Source: Mycolicibacterium sphagni
Lineage (GTDB): Bacteria > Actinomycetota > Actinomycetes > Mycobacteriales > Mycobacteriaceae
Direction: 5' to 3'
Assembly (NCBI RefSeq): GCF_002250655.1
Contig: NZ_NOZR01000026.1
Span: forward strand, 1-64,000
Length of the DNA: 64,000 nt
The translations under genes and the position numbers were made by a program. The number at the start of each line of letters is the position of its first letter. The stretch's first letter is position 1. Positions 18,853-27,244 of this stretch are shown here, in pieces. The notes beneath the pieces are model-generated. The model did not search any database. It saw only the letters and a program-made list of their open reading frames with translations, and was not told where the DNA came from.

Positions 18853-19137
18853 CTAGGTCATCCAGCGGTCGACCAGGTCGGCCCACCGTCGCGAGATGGC
18901 CTTGTCCATCTCATCGCGACGGCGCCGGGTGTTCACATCGTCGGGCTCGATCTCGCCGATCGTCAGCAGCGCCACCTCGTCGACCTGCTCACGCTCCAGA
19001 CCGAACGTGAGCAGGACGTCGAGATCGGTTTCGGTGTCGAGCTCGTCGGGCAGCGTCGAGCGGGCCAGCAGGACGGCGGCGTTCTCCTCACCCACCTCCA
19101 GCAGCATGGCGACCAGGTTGGCCTTCTCGACCTTCAC
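18853..19137 (-). CDS. Small acidic hypothetical protein
   Basis: This 94-residue, mostly helical and acidic protein (LPDELDTETDLDVLLTF) ends in an amphipathic helix rich in Arg and Trp. I do not recognise it. It starts nine bases after the amidohydrolase stop and is the last gene of the four-gene operon beginning at 23462, which suggests a role accessory to that pathway. The 130-bp gap downstream carries the promoter region of the permease gene and no further gene. Confidence 0.65.
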   Translation of the reverse strand: MKVEKANLVAMLLEVGEENAAVLLARSTLPDELDTETDLDVLLTFGLEREQVDEVALLTIGEIEPDDVNTRRRRDEMDKAISRRWADLVDRWMT

Positions 19138-19146
19138 GATCCGGAG

Positions 19147-20340
19147 TTACACCGGCCGGCGAACCGACAGCCCGATCCCGTTGTCCCGCATGACCTTGCG
19201 GCACTGCTCCGGTGTGTAGTCGAAGTTCTCCAGGTCCTTGATGTAGGACGCCGGGTCGGCCAGGCCCTCGACGTGCGGGTAGTCCGAGCCCATGATGAGG
19301 TGCTCGACACCGATCAGCTTCAGTAGGCTCGCGAGTTCATCCTCGTAGAACGGTGACACCCAGACGTGCCGTTTGAACGTCTCGCGCGGGTCTTCCTTGT
19401 AGATGAACGGGATCTGGCCGTACGACTTCGTCAGCTTCTCGAACAGATGGAACACCCAGGTCGAACCGCTCTCGATACAAGCCATCCGCAGGTTCGGGAA
19501 CCGCAGGAACAAGCCGTTGTGCAGATGGTTGGCGAAGGTGTCCTGGATTGCGTCTCCGCTGAACAGACTACGGAACCCGAGCAGGGTCTGGAACGACATC
19601 ATGTAGCCCGACTCACCCCACGCCGGCATGAACTTCTCGTAGTAGGTCTCGCCCGAGTGATAGCACACGGTGACACCGGAATCGTTGGCCAATTGCCAGA
19701 ATTCGTTGAACATGGGGTCGCCGGGCGGGCGCATACCGACCTCGGTGGTGATCGGTCCAGGAATCATGACGATGAAGCGGGCGTCGCGTTCCAGCGCCCA
19801 CTCGAGTTCGCGGACCGCGCTCTCAGGGCGGCACAGCGTGATGTAGGGAGCGGTGAAAATCCGCTCCTGATAAGCGAAACCCCAGTCGTCGTCCAGCCAG
19901 CGGTTGAAGGCCTTGAACGTCGCCACCGTGGCGTCAAGGTCGGGCAGCAAAGCCTGCTCCATCCCGACCCCGAGAGTCGGCAGCATGATGCAGCCCTGCA
20001 TCCCTTGGGCGTCCATCGCCGCCAGCCGTGCGTCGCGGTTGCGGTATTCGGGGCGAATCGGCTCCAGCTCGCCGAACAGCGAATTCAAGTCCGCGCCTCT
20101 GGGATTGCGGCCACGGAAGTACTCATCGAGCGCACCGGGCTTGCCCACCGGGTCGAACGTCGGGTTCGGAATGAAGCGGTTGACCCTTCCGCCGACCATG
20201 AGCCGCTGACGGCCGTCGAGCTGCGCCCACTGGATAGCGCGCTTCTTGAACTTCGGCTCGATGTAGCGGGTGAAGGCGTCCTCGGCCTCGTAGTAGTGGT
20301 TGTCACAGTCGAAGAACTTGAACGGAACTGAAGTGGTCAT
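19147..20340 (-). CDS. Amidohydrolase-2 family protein
   Basis: This 397-residue protein has the amidohydrolase_2 (ACMSD-like) TIM barrel. It begins with FFDCDNHYYE in place of the usual DxHxH and has VCYHSGETYY mid-barrel and IMGSDYPHVEG near the end, where the Asp is the typical catalytic residue. Family members are metal-dependent decarboxylases or hydrolases. It is the third gene of the operon, 20 bp after the tandem acyl-CoA dehydrogenase. The first motif is DNHYYE rather than DxHxH, so metal binding may be altered. The substrate is unknown. Confidence 0.82.
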   Translation of the reverse strand: MTTSVPFKFFDCDNHYYEAEDAFTRYIEPKFKKRAIQWAQLDGRQRLMVGGRVNRFIPNPTFDPVGKPGALDEYFRGRNPRGADLNSLFGELEPIRPEYRNRDARLAAMDAQGMQGCIMLPTLGVGMEQALLPDLDATVATFKAFNRWLDDDWGFAYQERIFTAPYITLCRPESAVRELEWALERDARFIVMIPGPITTEVGMRPPGDPMFNEFWQLANDSGVTVCYHSGETYYEKFMPAWGESGYMMSFQTLLGFRSLFSGDAIQDTFANHLHNGLFLRFPNLRMACIESGSTWVFHLFEKLTKSYGQIPFIYKEDPRETFKRHVWVSPFYEDELASLLKLIGVEHLIMGSDYPHVEGLADPASYIKDLENFDYTPEQCRKVMRDNGIGLSVRRPV

Positions 20341-20360
20341 CGGTGCTGTGTCCTTTTCTG

Positions 20361-22586
20361 CTATTTCCGTGGCAGGCTCAGAATCATCGAGGCGATGATC
20401 GTCAGCTGAATCTCTGCCGTGCCGCCGCCGATAAGCTCGGACGGCATGTCGAAGTACGGCTTGATCACCGGGGGATCCGAAACCTCAAGCATCGCAAGGC
20501 GTCCGGTGAGACCAAGTGTCGCCGTCGAGGCACGTCGCAGGAGCAGCACCATCGCGTACTTGGCGATGCTCGACGTCGGCCCCGGGCCCTGACCTTGCAC
20601 CAGGCGCAAGGTCTCCCGCAGGACCATCGCCTTGATCGCGGTGGTGTGTGCCTCGATCCCGCCGAGCGCCTGCAGGACGGAATCGTGATCCGGGCCATCG
20701 GCATCGGCCATCCGCCGAAGCGCCTGGGAGCGATCGTTGGTGACGTAATTACCGATCGCCGTGCGCTCGACAGCCATCGTTGCCACGGCGAGATCCCAAC
20801 CTTGACCGGGTTCGCCGACCACCATGGAGTCGGGGACGAAGACGTCGGTGAGGAAGACTTCGTTGAAATGGGATTCGCCGCTCGCCTGCTTGATCGGGCT
20901 GATCTCGATACCGGGAGAGGTCATGTCCACCAGGAAGTAGCTGATGCCGCGGTGTTTCGGTGCATCGGGATCGGTGCGCGCCAGCATTGCCCCGAATTGC
21001 GCGGCGTGCGCCGACGATGTCCAGATCTTGTGCCCGTTGACCAGCCAGCCGCCGTCGACCCTGTGGGCCCTGGTGACGAGTGAGGCGAGGTCTGACCCAG
21101 CACCTGGCTCGCTGAACAGTTGGCACCACCGCTGTGTGCCGCGCAGGATGGGCCCCGCGAATCGTTCGCGCTGCTCGTCGGTTCCGCTGTTGAGAATCGT
21201 CGGCAGGATCCACTCGGCGATGCTGAGGGAGGGCCGAACCATCGCACGCTTGTCGAACTCCTCGGCGATGATCACTTGCTGCACCGCGGAAGCCGCGACG
21301 CCCCACGGTGCGGGCAGGTGCGGCGCCACCAGGCCGGCGTCGGCCAGTAGGTCGCGTTGGGACCCGTAGGCTAACCCGGGGGCGCGGAGGTCGTCGGTGG
21401 GTGTCTCGTTCTCCAGCTTTGACGCCTCGTCGAGCACTGTGACGATCTTGGCGCGGAATTCCGATTCGACATCGCCGAGATTGATGGCGGTGGAACGCTT
21501 CAGTGTCCGGGCCAGCTCACCGGCTTCGCGGCCCCATCGTGTCACCGGGCCCAGCGATGCCGCCAGGCTGGTGGCACGCCGCCAGAACAGGTGAATGTCG
21601 TGTTCCCAGGTGTAGCCGATGGCGCCGAACATCAGCAGCGCGTCGAGCGTCAGGTCAGGTCCGGTGCACACGGCCATCAGGGCGGCTGACGCGGCGGCCA
21701 GCCGGTGCTGTTCGATGCTTTCGTCGATGGCGCGCACGGCATCCCAGGCCGATGCCGAGGCCAGCTCAGAGTTGACCAGCAGGACCGCGGCCTTGTGCTG
21801 CAGCGCCTGGAAGGAACCGACGGGCTTGCCGAACTGCTCGCGGGTGCGGATGTAGTCCACGGCGGTCTCGACGCCCTTGCGTACCGTGCCGGCCGACGCG
21901 CAGGCCGTGAGTGCGGCAACGACGCAGCGGGCCCGCTCGGTGTCGATCCCGGATATCGCGGTATCCACCGGATGGTTCTCGAGGGTGAGCACACCGACGT
22001 CGGTGCTCAGGTCGGTGCCGCGTTGTTGCTCGACAACCATGCCCGAGCCCGCGGAGCGGGCGTCCAGCGCGAACCACACAACCGCGTCGTCTGCAGCGTG
22101 TGCGGCTAGCAAAATCTTTTGTGCGGCAAGAAGACCCAGTGTGCTGCTGATCGAGCCGGACAGCCGCCACCCCGCACCGTCGCGGGCCGCCCGTACCGCG
22201 GAGTCCTCCGGCAAGACGACTGCTGCCGTTGCGCCGCCGGCGAGCTCTCCCAGGAGCGCTGTCGCCGAACTGTCGGCGAGTACCGCCACCGCGCTGGCCG
22301 TCGCAGTGCTCAGCAGGGGACCGGGCAGTAATGCTGCGGCGGCCGCTTCGATGACGCACGCCGTGTCGGCGAGGGTGCCGCCCTGGCCGCCTGCCTCCTC
22401 GGGCAGGTGAACCGCGTGGAAGCCGTGCGCGGTGAACTCTTCCCACCAAGTCGGCAATTCACCGGATGCGATCGAGTCGAGCGCGGCTCTGGTCTTGTCG
22501 ATCGGGGCGTGCCGTGCCGAGAACTGCGTGACTGCCTCGGCCAGCTGCTCCTGCTCGGTGGTGATTGCCACGCTGGATAGAGTCAT
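20361..22586 (-). CDS. Tandem-domain acyl-CoA dehydrogenase (FadE34-like layout)
   Basis: This 741-residue protein is made of two acyl-CoA dehydrogenase units in one chain, roughly residues 5-360 and 375-741. The second unit carries the flavin and substrate motifs (FSEPGAGSDLASL, HKIWTSSAH and the final GGGTAEIQL). The first unit looks degenerate in these places. Mycobacterial FadE34, which acts on cholesterol side-chain CoA thioesters, is a known fused type with comparable length (about 711 residues). AAGG precedes the ATG. It lies between two amidohydrolase genes (6 and 20 bp gaps), so it probably acts on a CoA thioester in the same route. Confidence 0.85.
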   Translation of the reverse strand: MTLSSVAITTEQEQLAEAVTQFSARHAPIDKTRAALDSIASGELPTWWEEFTAHGFHAVHLPEEAGGQGGTLADTACVIEAAAAALLPGPLLSTATASAVAVLADSSATALLGELAGGATAAVVLPEDSAVRAARDGAGWRLSGSISSTLGLLAAQKILLAAHAADDAVVWFALDARSAGSGMVVEQQRGTDLSTDVGVLTLENHPVDTAISGIDTERARCVVAALTACASAGTVRKGVETAVDYIRTREQFGKPVGSFQALQHKAAVLLVNSELASASAWDAVRAIDESIEQHRLAAASAALMAVCTGPDLTLDALLMFGAIGYTWEHDIHLFWRRATSLAASLGPVTRWGREAGELARTLKRSTAINLGDVESEFRAKIVTVLDEASKLENETPTDDLRAPGLAYGSQRDLLADAGLVAPHLPAPWGVAASAVQQVIIAEEFDKRAMVRPSLSIAEWILPTILNSGTDEQRERFAGPILRGTQRWCQLFSEPGAGSDLASLVTRAHRVDGGWLVNGHKIWTSSAHAAQFGAMLARTDPDAPKHRGISYFLVDMTSPGIEISPIKQASGESHFNEVFLTDVFVPDSMVVGEPGQGWDLAVATMAVERTAIGNYVTNDRSQALRRMADADGPDHDSVLQALGGIEAHTTAIKAMVLRETLRLVQGQGPGPTSSIAKYAMVLLLRRASTATLGLTGRLAMLEVSDPPVIKPYFDMPSELIGGGTAEIQLTIIASMILSLPRK

Positions 22587-22592
22587 GGGGCC

Positions 22593-23462
22593 TTAACTCT
22601 CCAGTCCTAGAATGCGAGCGGCGTTGCCGTAGAGGAACTTCGGCCAGACCTCTTCTTTGAACGGCACCTTGGGAAGGTCGCTGAAGATGCGTTCCAGCGA
22701 GAGCCCCATCGGGAAGTAGCCGGCGTAGACGATCTTGTCCGCCCCACGCGTGTTCGCGTAGTCGATGATCTCTTTGGGGTAGTACTTGGGCGCGAACGCC
22801 GATGTCGAGTAGTACAGGTTGGGCCACTTGAGCATCAGCTTCACTGCGAGGTCCTGCCACGGCTCGCAGCCGTGGCGGGTGACGAATACCAGGTCGGGGA
22901 AGTCGAACATGACGATGTCGATCCGAGACACCTCCTGCGGTGCCATCGGAATTCGAGGTCCGGGCACTCCGGCGCAGCAGAAGATCGGGATGCCGAGCTC
23001 AACGCAGGTGGCATAGACGGGGTACATCTTCGGATCGTCGATCGGCACCTGCGGGAAAGTCCCCGACGGGAAGCATGACACCGCGCGGATCCCGTAGGTC
23101 TCGTATTCGCGGCGAATGGTGTTCACCGTCCCCATCACGTCATTGGGGTCTGAGACGTTTCCCGACGGGATGAAACGGTCGGGGAACATCTTGAGCGCGA
23201 GCTCCGCCGCAGAGCCCTCGCTCACACCGATCAACGACTTCTCGATGCCGAACCGGTCCATCTGCTGCAGCAGCAGCGACACCGGATCGTCGGTGGGCAG
23301 GCCTTGGGGCACGTCCTTGAACATGTACTCGACCGGGAAGTCGAAGTCCTCTTTGGACTCGCGGTCCTTGGTCTGCTTGCGGATGAAGTCGTACTGAGCG
23401 GTCCCCTCATGGGGAAATCCGATCATTGTGTCGATCACCGGCAGACCAACCGGTCCGGCCAT
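22593..23462 (-). CDS. Amidohydrolase-2 family protein
   Basis: This 289-residue ACMSD-like TIM-barrel protein opens with LPVIDTMIGFPHEG and has a mid-barrel GIPIFCCAGVPGPR, FVTRHGCEPW and the final KFLYGNAARILGL that is typical of the family C-terminus. The usual DxHxH is not intact (DTMIGFPHE), so a metal-independent or altered role is possible. Two ATGs are adjacent (23465 and 23462); GGGAGG is better spaced for the second. It is the first gene of the operon and faces the TetR gene across twin operator-like boxes. Confidence 0.8.
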   Translation of the reverse strand: MAGPVGLPVIDTMIGFPHEGTAQYDFIRKQTKDRESKEDFDFPVEYMFKDVPQGLPTDDPVSLLLQQMDRFGIEKSLIGVSEGSAAELALKMFPDRFIPSGNVSDPNDVMGTVNTIRREYETYGIRAVSCFPSGTFPQVPIDDPKMYPVYATCVELGIPIFCCAGVPGPRIPMAPQEVSRIDIVMFDFPDLVFVTRHGCEPWQDLAVKLMLKWPNLYYSTSAFAPKYYPKEIIDYANTRGADKIVYAGYFPMGLSLERIFSDLPKVPFKEEVWPKFLYGNAARILGLES

Positions 23463-23511
23463 CATGTCCTCCCATCACAAGAGAGCGGGGGATACCGCCG
23501 CATACCCCATA

Positions 23512-23564
23512 GTGAAACACGGTTCTACCTGGTGTCAAGAATCGGATACCGTTTCACCTGGTAT
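23512..23564. promoter_or_regulatory. Twin operator-like boxes between amidohydrolase and tetR
   Basis: Two 19-bp related boxes occur at 23517-23535 (ACAC...GGTGT) and 23546-23564 (ATACC...GGTAT). They agree at 14 of 19 positions and share the core ACCTGGT. In addition, GTGAAAC (23512-23518) and GTTTCAC (23551-23557) form a 7-bp inverted repeat. The boxes are 29 bp apart, about three helical turns, in a 160-bp divergent promoter region, as expected for a TetR-type repressor site. Confidence 0.55.
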
Positions 23565-23622
23565 AACCCACCTGCCGTGGGGCAAGATGTCGTAGCATCG
23601 CAGAAGGACGTTCTCGAAGGAG

Positions 23623-24264
23623 GTGGCCAAAGTCAACACACCAGCTCCTGATTTGGCGTCCGCCGGACGCGTCTTCGCGCTGTCGGATATGACCAGCGGC
23701 CAGCTCGCCCGCCGGGCCAAGATCATCGAAGTAGTGATCGGCCTGATCGGCGAGGTGGGCGCCGATGCTGTGCAGATGCGCGATGTGGCGCAGCGCTCAG
23801 GGGTCGCGCTGGCCACCCTCTACCGCTACTTCAGTTCGAAGGAAAATCTGTTGGCCGCCGCCCTGGTGGACTGGCAGAAGCGGCTGACCCGTCGCATCCT
23901 GTCCGGCGGCGGTCCGTCGCCGGATAGTGATCCGCTACCCGGGGTCTTGGATTACCTACGGCGCGCCCAGCGTGCGTTCAACCGCAACCCCGAGATGACC
24001 GCGCTGATGCTGCAGATGATGCGGTCCACCGACCCGGAGGTGCAGTCGGCGATCGACGAGATGAACCGCACCAACGTCGAGTTGTTCAACCGACTCTTAG
24101 CCGGGGTTGCGCCCGAGGTCATCCCGAGGGTGGGTTTCGGTCTCAACGCCGCGCTGAGCGCCGCGCTTGCCGGTTTCTGTGCCCGGCGGTTGACCTTGGA
24201 GGAATCGCTGGACCACGTCGAATGGGTGGCCCGCGTTCTGCTGGCGGGGGCACATCCCGATTAG
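23623..24264 (+). CDS. TetR-family regulator
   Basis: This 213-residue regulator has an N-terminal extension of about 22 residues and a helix-turn-helix in QMRDVAQRSGVALATLYRYF. Its ligand domain is of the kind seen in steroid- and lipid-pathway repressors of actinobacteria. It is divergent from the amidohydrolase/acyl-CoA dehydrogenase operon and probably controls it through the boxes at 23512-23564. The start is odd: GGAGG directly touches the GTG at 23623, too close for normal use. TTG 23653 or ATG 23689 are alternatives. Confidence 0.85.
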   Translation: MAKVNTPAPDLASAGRVFALSDMTSGQLARRAKIIEVVIGLIGEVGADAVQMRDVAQRSGVALATLYRYFSSKENLLAAALVDWQKRLTRRILSGGGPSPDSDPLPGVLDYLRRAQRAFNRNPEMTALMLQMMRSTDPEVQSAIDEMNRTNVELFNRLLAGVAPEVIPRVGFGLNAALSAALAGFCARRLTLEESLDHVEWVARVLLAGAHPD

Positions 24265-24275
24265 GCTCGGCGGAT

Positions 24276-24890
24276 ATGTCGTTGTCCGCTCAGCTCTGGT
24301 CCGAGAATGCCGATCTGGCAGCCGATGTGCTGGCCCATCGCTTCGTTCGTGGGATGGCGGATGCAACTCTGCCCAGAGAACGGTTCGCGGCGTACCTGGC
24401 CCAAGACGCGTTCTTTCTCGAATCTTTCGCCCGGGCTTACGCTTTGGCGCTGGCGCGGAGCCCGGATATCGCGACGGTGCTGGTACTGGCCGATCTGATC
24501 GCCGGCATCCGTGAGGAGCTGGGGCTGCACGCGTCCTACGCCGCGTCGTGGGGCATCGACATGATCGATGTGCAGCCGCTCGCGGCTACGTCGGCCTACA
24601 CGGAATTTCTGCTGGCGACCGCGGCGACGCAGGACGTCGGCGTCATTTACGCGGCGATGACGCCTTGTATGCGGTTGTACGCGTGGCTCGGCCAGTCACT
24701 CGACCCTGAGCGGGCGGGGCCGTACGCGCAATGGGTGCAGACATACGCCGACCCGGACTTCGAGAACATCGCGCGTCTGCTGGAGGGCCTGCTCGACGCT
24801 CAAGCCGACGGCACCCCGGCGGTGCGCGGCGCTTACCGTCGGGCGATGCGCCTGGAGCTCGCGTTCTTCGAAGCGGCCTTCACGGCCTAG
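24276..24890 (+). CDS. TenA/THI-4/PqqC-family protein
   Basis: This 204-residue all-helical TenA-like protein has YLAQDAFFLESFARAYALA near the N-terminus and the catalytic-type cysteine in AAMTPCMRLYAWLG. TenA enzymes hydrolyse aminopyrimidines in thiamine salvage; TenA_E-type relatives and PqqC-fold enzymes do other chemistry. It starts 11 bp after the TetR stop, so the two are co-transcribed. Its link to the opposite amidohydrolase operon is unclear. The final four bases overlap the convergent deacetylase gene. Confidence 0.82.
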   Translation: MSLSAQLWSENADLAADVLAHRFVRGMADATLPRERFAAYLAQDAFFLESFARAYALALARSPDIATVLVLADLIAGIREELGLHASYAASWGIDMIDVQPLAATSAYTEFLLATAATQDVGVIYAAMTPCMRLYAWLGQSLDPERAGPYAQWVQTYADPDFENIARLLEGLLDAQADGTPAVRGAYRRAMRLELAFFEAAFTA

Positions 24891-25771
24891 AAGTCGGCGG
24901 GGTCCGGCCGGATGATCGAGCGGGGGGTCAGGCCCAAACCCCGCACATGAAGCGCGATGTCACGTAGCGGCGCCACCCAGACGTCCGAGCAGGACACCAC
25001 ATGCTCGACGAGCTCTTCAAGCGCAGCCGCTCGGGAGGGCCGGCCGGACAGGAACGGGTGGTTGGTCAGCACGAAGCAGCCGCCGACCGACCGCAAACCC
25101 TCGAACTCCAGCCGCCAGATCTCGGCGGCCTTGCGGGGGCTTTCGATCAGGCCGCTGCCGGAAATCTCTGGCAGATAGCAGTATTGCTCCCAATCATCGA
25201 GCGCCCACTGCACCGGGATCTCAACGAGCTGACCGTGTTCGCCCACGCGCAGTTCGTACGGGTGATCAGCGTCCATCAGGCTGGTGTCATAGAGGAATCC
25301 GCGGTCGGCCAGCAGTGTCGGCGAATGCCAGTTGAGCTCCCACATCGGGGCGCGGTAGCCGACCGGGGCCTCGCCGGTGAGGGCGGCCAGTGCCTCGCTG
25401 CCGCGGTCCAGAATGCGAGCTTCCTCTTCGGGCGACTTGCCGGTGAGAACCTCGTGCAGATACCCGTGGTGGGCGATCTCATGACCCGCGTCGGCAATGG
25501 CCCGAACCACATCGGGATAACGAACCGCGGTGTAACCGGGCACGAAGAACGTCGACCGCACGTCGTGGCGGGCCAGTAGGGTAAGCAGCCGAGGTACGCC
25601 GACCAGCGGACCGTAGGCTTGGTGCGACATCACCGACATCCGGTCCCCGTGTGCCGCATCGACGTTCAGGATCGCCGACTCCGCGTCGACGTCGAACGTG
25701 AAGCACGCGGCGGCGCGCTTGCCCGACGGCCAGGTGACAGGTTCGGCCGGCGTTGCGTTCATACTCGGCAT
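24887..25771 (-). CDS. Polysaccharide-deacetylase (NodB) family protein
   Basis: This 294-residue protein has the NodB-homology fold: motif 1 FTFDVDAES in place of TFDDG, and motif 2 HHGYLHE with the two metal-binding histidines. Relatives include cyclic-imide and allantoin-type hydrolases (PuuE-like) as well as sugar deacetylases. The lack of a signal peptide and the catabolic neighbourhood favour a cytoplasmic small-molecule hydrolase. The ATG at 25771 has GGAGG nine bases upstream; a second ATG at 25762 makes an ATGA overlap with the SDR stop. It is the last gene of an SDR-SDR-deacetylase operon. Confidence 0.82.
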   Translation of the reverse strand: MPSMNATPAEPVTWPSGKRAAACFTFDVDAESAILNVDAAHGDRMSVMSHQAYGPLVGVPRLLTLLARHDVRSTFFVPGYTAVRYPDVVRAIADAGHEIAHHGYLHEVLTGKSPEEEARILDRGSEALAALTGEAPVGYRAPMWELNWHSPTLLADRGFLYDTSLMDADHPYELRVGEHGQLVEIPVQWALDDWEQYCYLPEISGSGLIESPRKAAEIWRLEFEGLRSVGGCFVLTNHPFLSGRPSRAAALEELVEHVVSCSDVWVAPLRDIALHVRGLGLTPRSIIRPDPADF

Positions 25772-26514
25772 CGGGTGCTTCCTCCGTTGATCTGGATGGT
25801 CTGGCCGATGAGGGCGCCGAGCCGAGCCGCGACCAGAAATGCGACGGTGTCGGCGATTTCGTCCGGCCGCCCGATTCGACGAACGGGGATGTCCGCGGCG
25901 TAGCGCGAGTGCATTTCACTCAGGCTGACGCCTTCGTCGTCGGCGTCCACTTCGAGCTGAGGGGTATCGATCACGCCGGGGGCCACGGCGTTGACGACGA
26001 TGTTCTCAGGCGCCAGTTCCCGGCCGAGTGTCTTGGTCAGTGCGATCAGTCCAGCCTTGGAGGCTGCGTAGGCTGTGGCCCGCGACCAGCCGGTCACTCC
26101 CCATTCCGAGGCGATGATCACGATGCGGCCTCCACCGAGCCGGCGCATTCCGGGCAGCACCGACTGGATGGTGTGGAACGTGCCGGTGAGGTTGGTATCG
26201 ACCACTTTCCACCAGTCGTCGGGATCATGGTCGACGACGGTTGCCATCGACATGTATGCGGCATTGCACACCAGGACGGCGATCGGGCCGCGCTGTTCCT
26301 CTATGCCGGTGACGGCCGCGGTGACAGCGTCGGGATCAGAGATGTCCGCCGGCACCGGGAACCCGTCGACCAGCTGCACGACCTCAGCCATCTCAGGGGT
26401 CTCCGCAGGCCCGTTGACACCCACCAAATATCCGTCAGCGGCTAACCGCTCGGCGATCGCCCGGCCGATTCCCTGCGTCGCTCCGGTGACCAATGCGATC
26501 GGGGGCGTGGACAT
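25759..26514 (-). CDS. SDR-family oxidoreductase
   Basis: This 251-residue short-chain dehydrogenase/reductase has the cofactor motif TGATQGIG, the structural NAA in LVCNAAY, and the active-site Y-x3-K in ATAYAASKAGL. The expected catalytic Ser is in IIASEWG. The C-terminus ends with the usual GQTIQINGGSTR. The ATG at 26514 overlaps the stop of the previous SDR (TGATG), and its own end overlaps the deacetylase start, so the three genes are translationally coupled. The substrate is unknown. Confidence 0.9.
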   Translation of the reverse strand: MSTPPIALVTGATQGIGRAIAERLAADGYLVGVNGPAETPEMAEVVQLVDGFPVPADISDPDAVTAAVTGIEEQRGPIAVLVCNAAYMSMATVVDHDPDDWWKVVDTNLTGTFHTIQSVLPGMRRLGGGRIVIIASEWGVTGWSRATAYAASKAGLIALTKTLGRELAPENIVVNAVAPGVIDTPQLEVDADDEGVSLSEMHSRYAADIPVRRIGRPDEIADTVAFLVAARLGALIGQTIQINGGSTRCRV

Positions 26515-27206
26515 CAGATCACCGCCCCGCTGTTGGGGGACAACACTTCTCCCGTGCAGTAACCCGGGCCGTCCAGCAAAAAGTGCACCGCGTAGGCGAT
26601 TTCCTCGGGTGTGCACAGCCGGCCGGCAGGCAAGGTGGCGAGGTAGCTTGGGTCGCGCCAGGGCGAGTCCGCCGCGAGCAGCGGGGTGTCGGTCGGGCCG
26701 GGCGCCACCGCATTGACCCGAACACCCTGCGCGGCGACCTCCGCGGCGAGGCTGCGCACGAAACCCACAACGGCGCCTTTGGCGGCCGCATAATGCGCGT
26801 CGCCGTCACCGCCGCCGATTGCCAGCTCCGAGGAGATCGCCACGATGGACCCGCTCCCCCGTTCGAGCATCTCGGGCAGTACCGCGTGCACGACGTTGCG
26901 CAGTCCGCCGAGGTGGACGCGCAGCATCGTTCGCCACGCCGAGGCGCTGATCTGGGATACCGGCGTCATCTCGTAGTGGCCGGCTGCGGTGACTACTGCG
27001 TGAATCGGTCCGAGCCGGCCGCGAATGGCGCGGACCGCGTCATGCACCTGATCGGAGTCCGAGACGTCGACCGCGACTGACGCGGCCAGGTGTGGTGCCG
27101 GCCGGAGATCCAGACCTCCCACCGCCCAGCCGCGGTCGGCGAGTTCAGTGCTGACGGCGGCGCCGATTCCGGATGCGGCGCCCGTGACCAACGCGACGCG
27201 AGACAT
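26514..27206 (-). CDS. SDR-family oxidoreductase
   Basis: This 230-residue short-chain dehydrogenase/reductase has TGAASGIG near residue 10, VTAAGHYE in place of NNAG, a Ser in AISSELA, and Y-x3-K in AHYAAAKGAVV. It is the first gene of the SDR-SDR-deacetylase operon. The ATG at 27206 gives the standard MSRVALVTGA start; ATG 27218 adds four residues, and neither has a well-spaced ribosome-binding site. The frame stays open far upstream across the Lrp gene, but that part is antisense-like and not coding. Confidence 0.85.
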   Translation of the reverse strand: MSRVALVTGAASGIGAAVSTELADRGWAVGGLDLRPAPHLAASVAVDVSDSDQVHDAVRAIRGRLGPIHAVVTAAGHYEMTPVSQISASAWRTMLRVHLGGLRNVVHAVLPEMLERGSGSIVAISSELAIGGGDGDAHYAAAKGAVVGFVRSLAAEVAAQGVRVNAVAPGPTDTPLLAADSPWRDPSYLATLPAGRLCTPEEIAYAVHFLLDGPGYCTGEVLSPNSGAVI

Positions 27207-27244
27207 TCTCCAGATCATGCGGCACAGCCGGCCCGGCCGCACAC

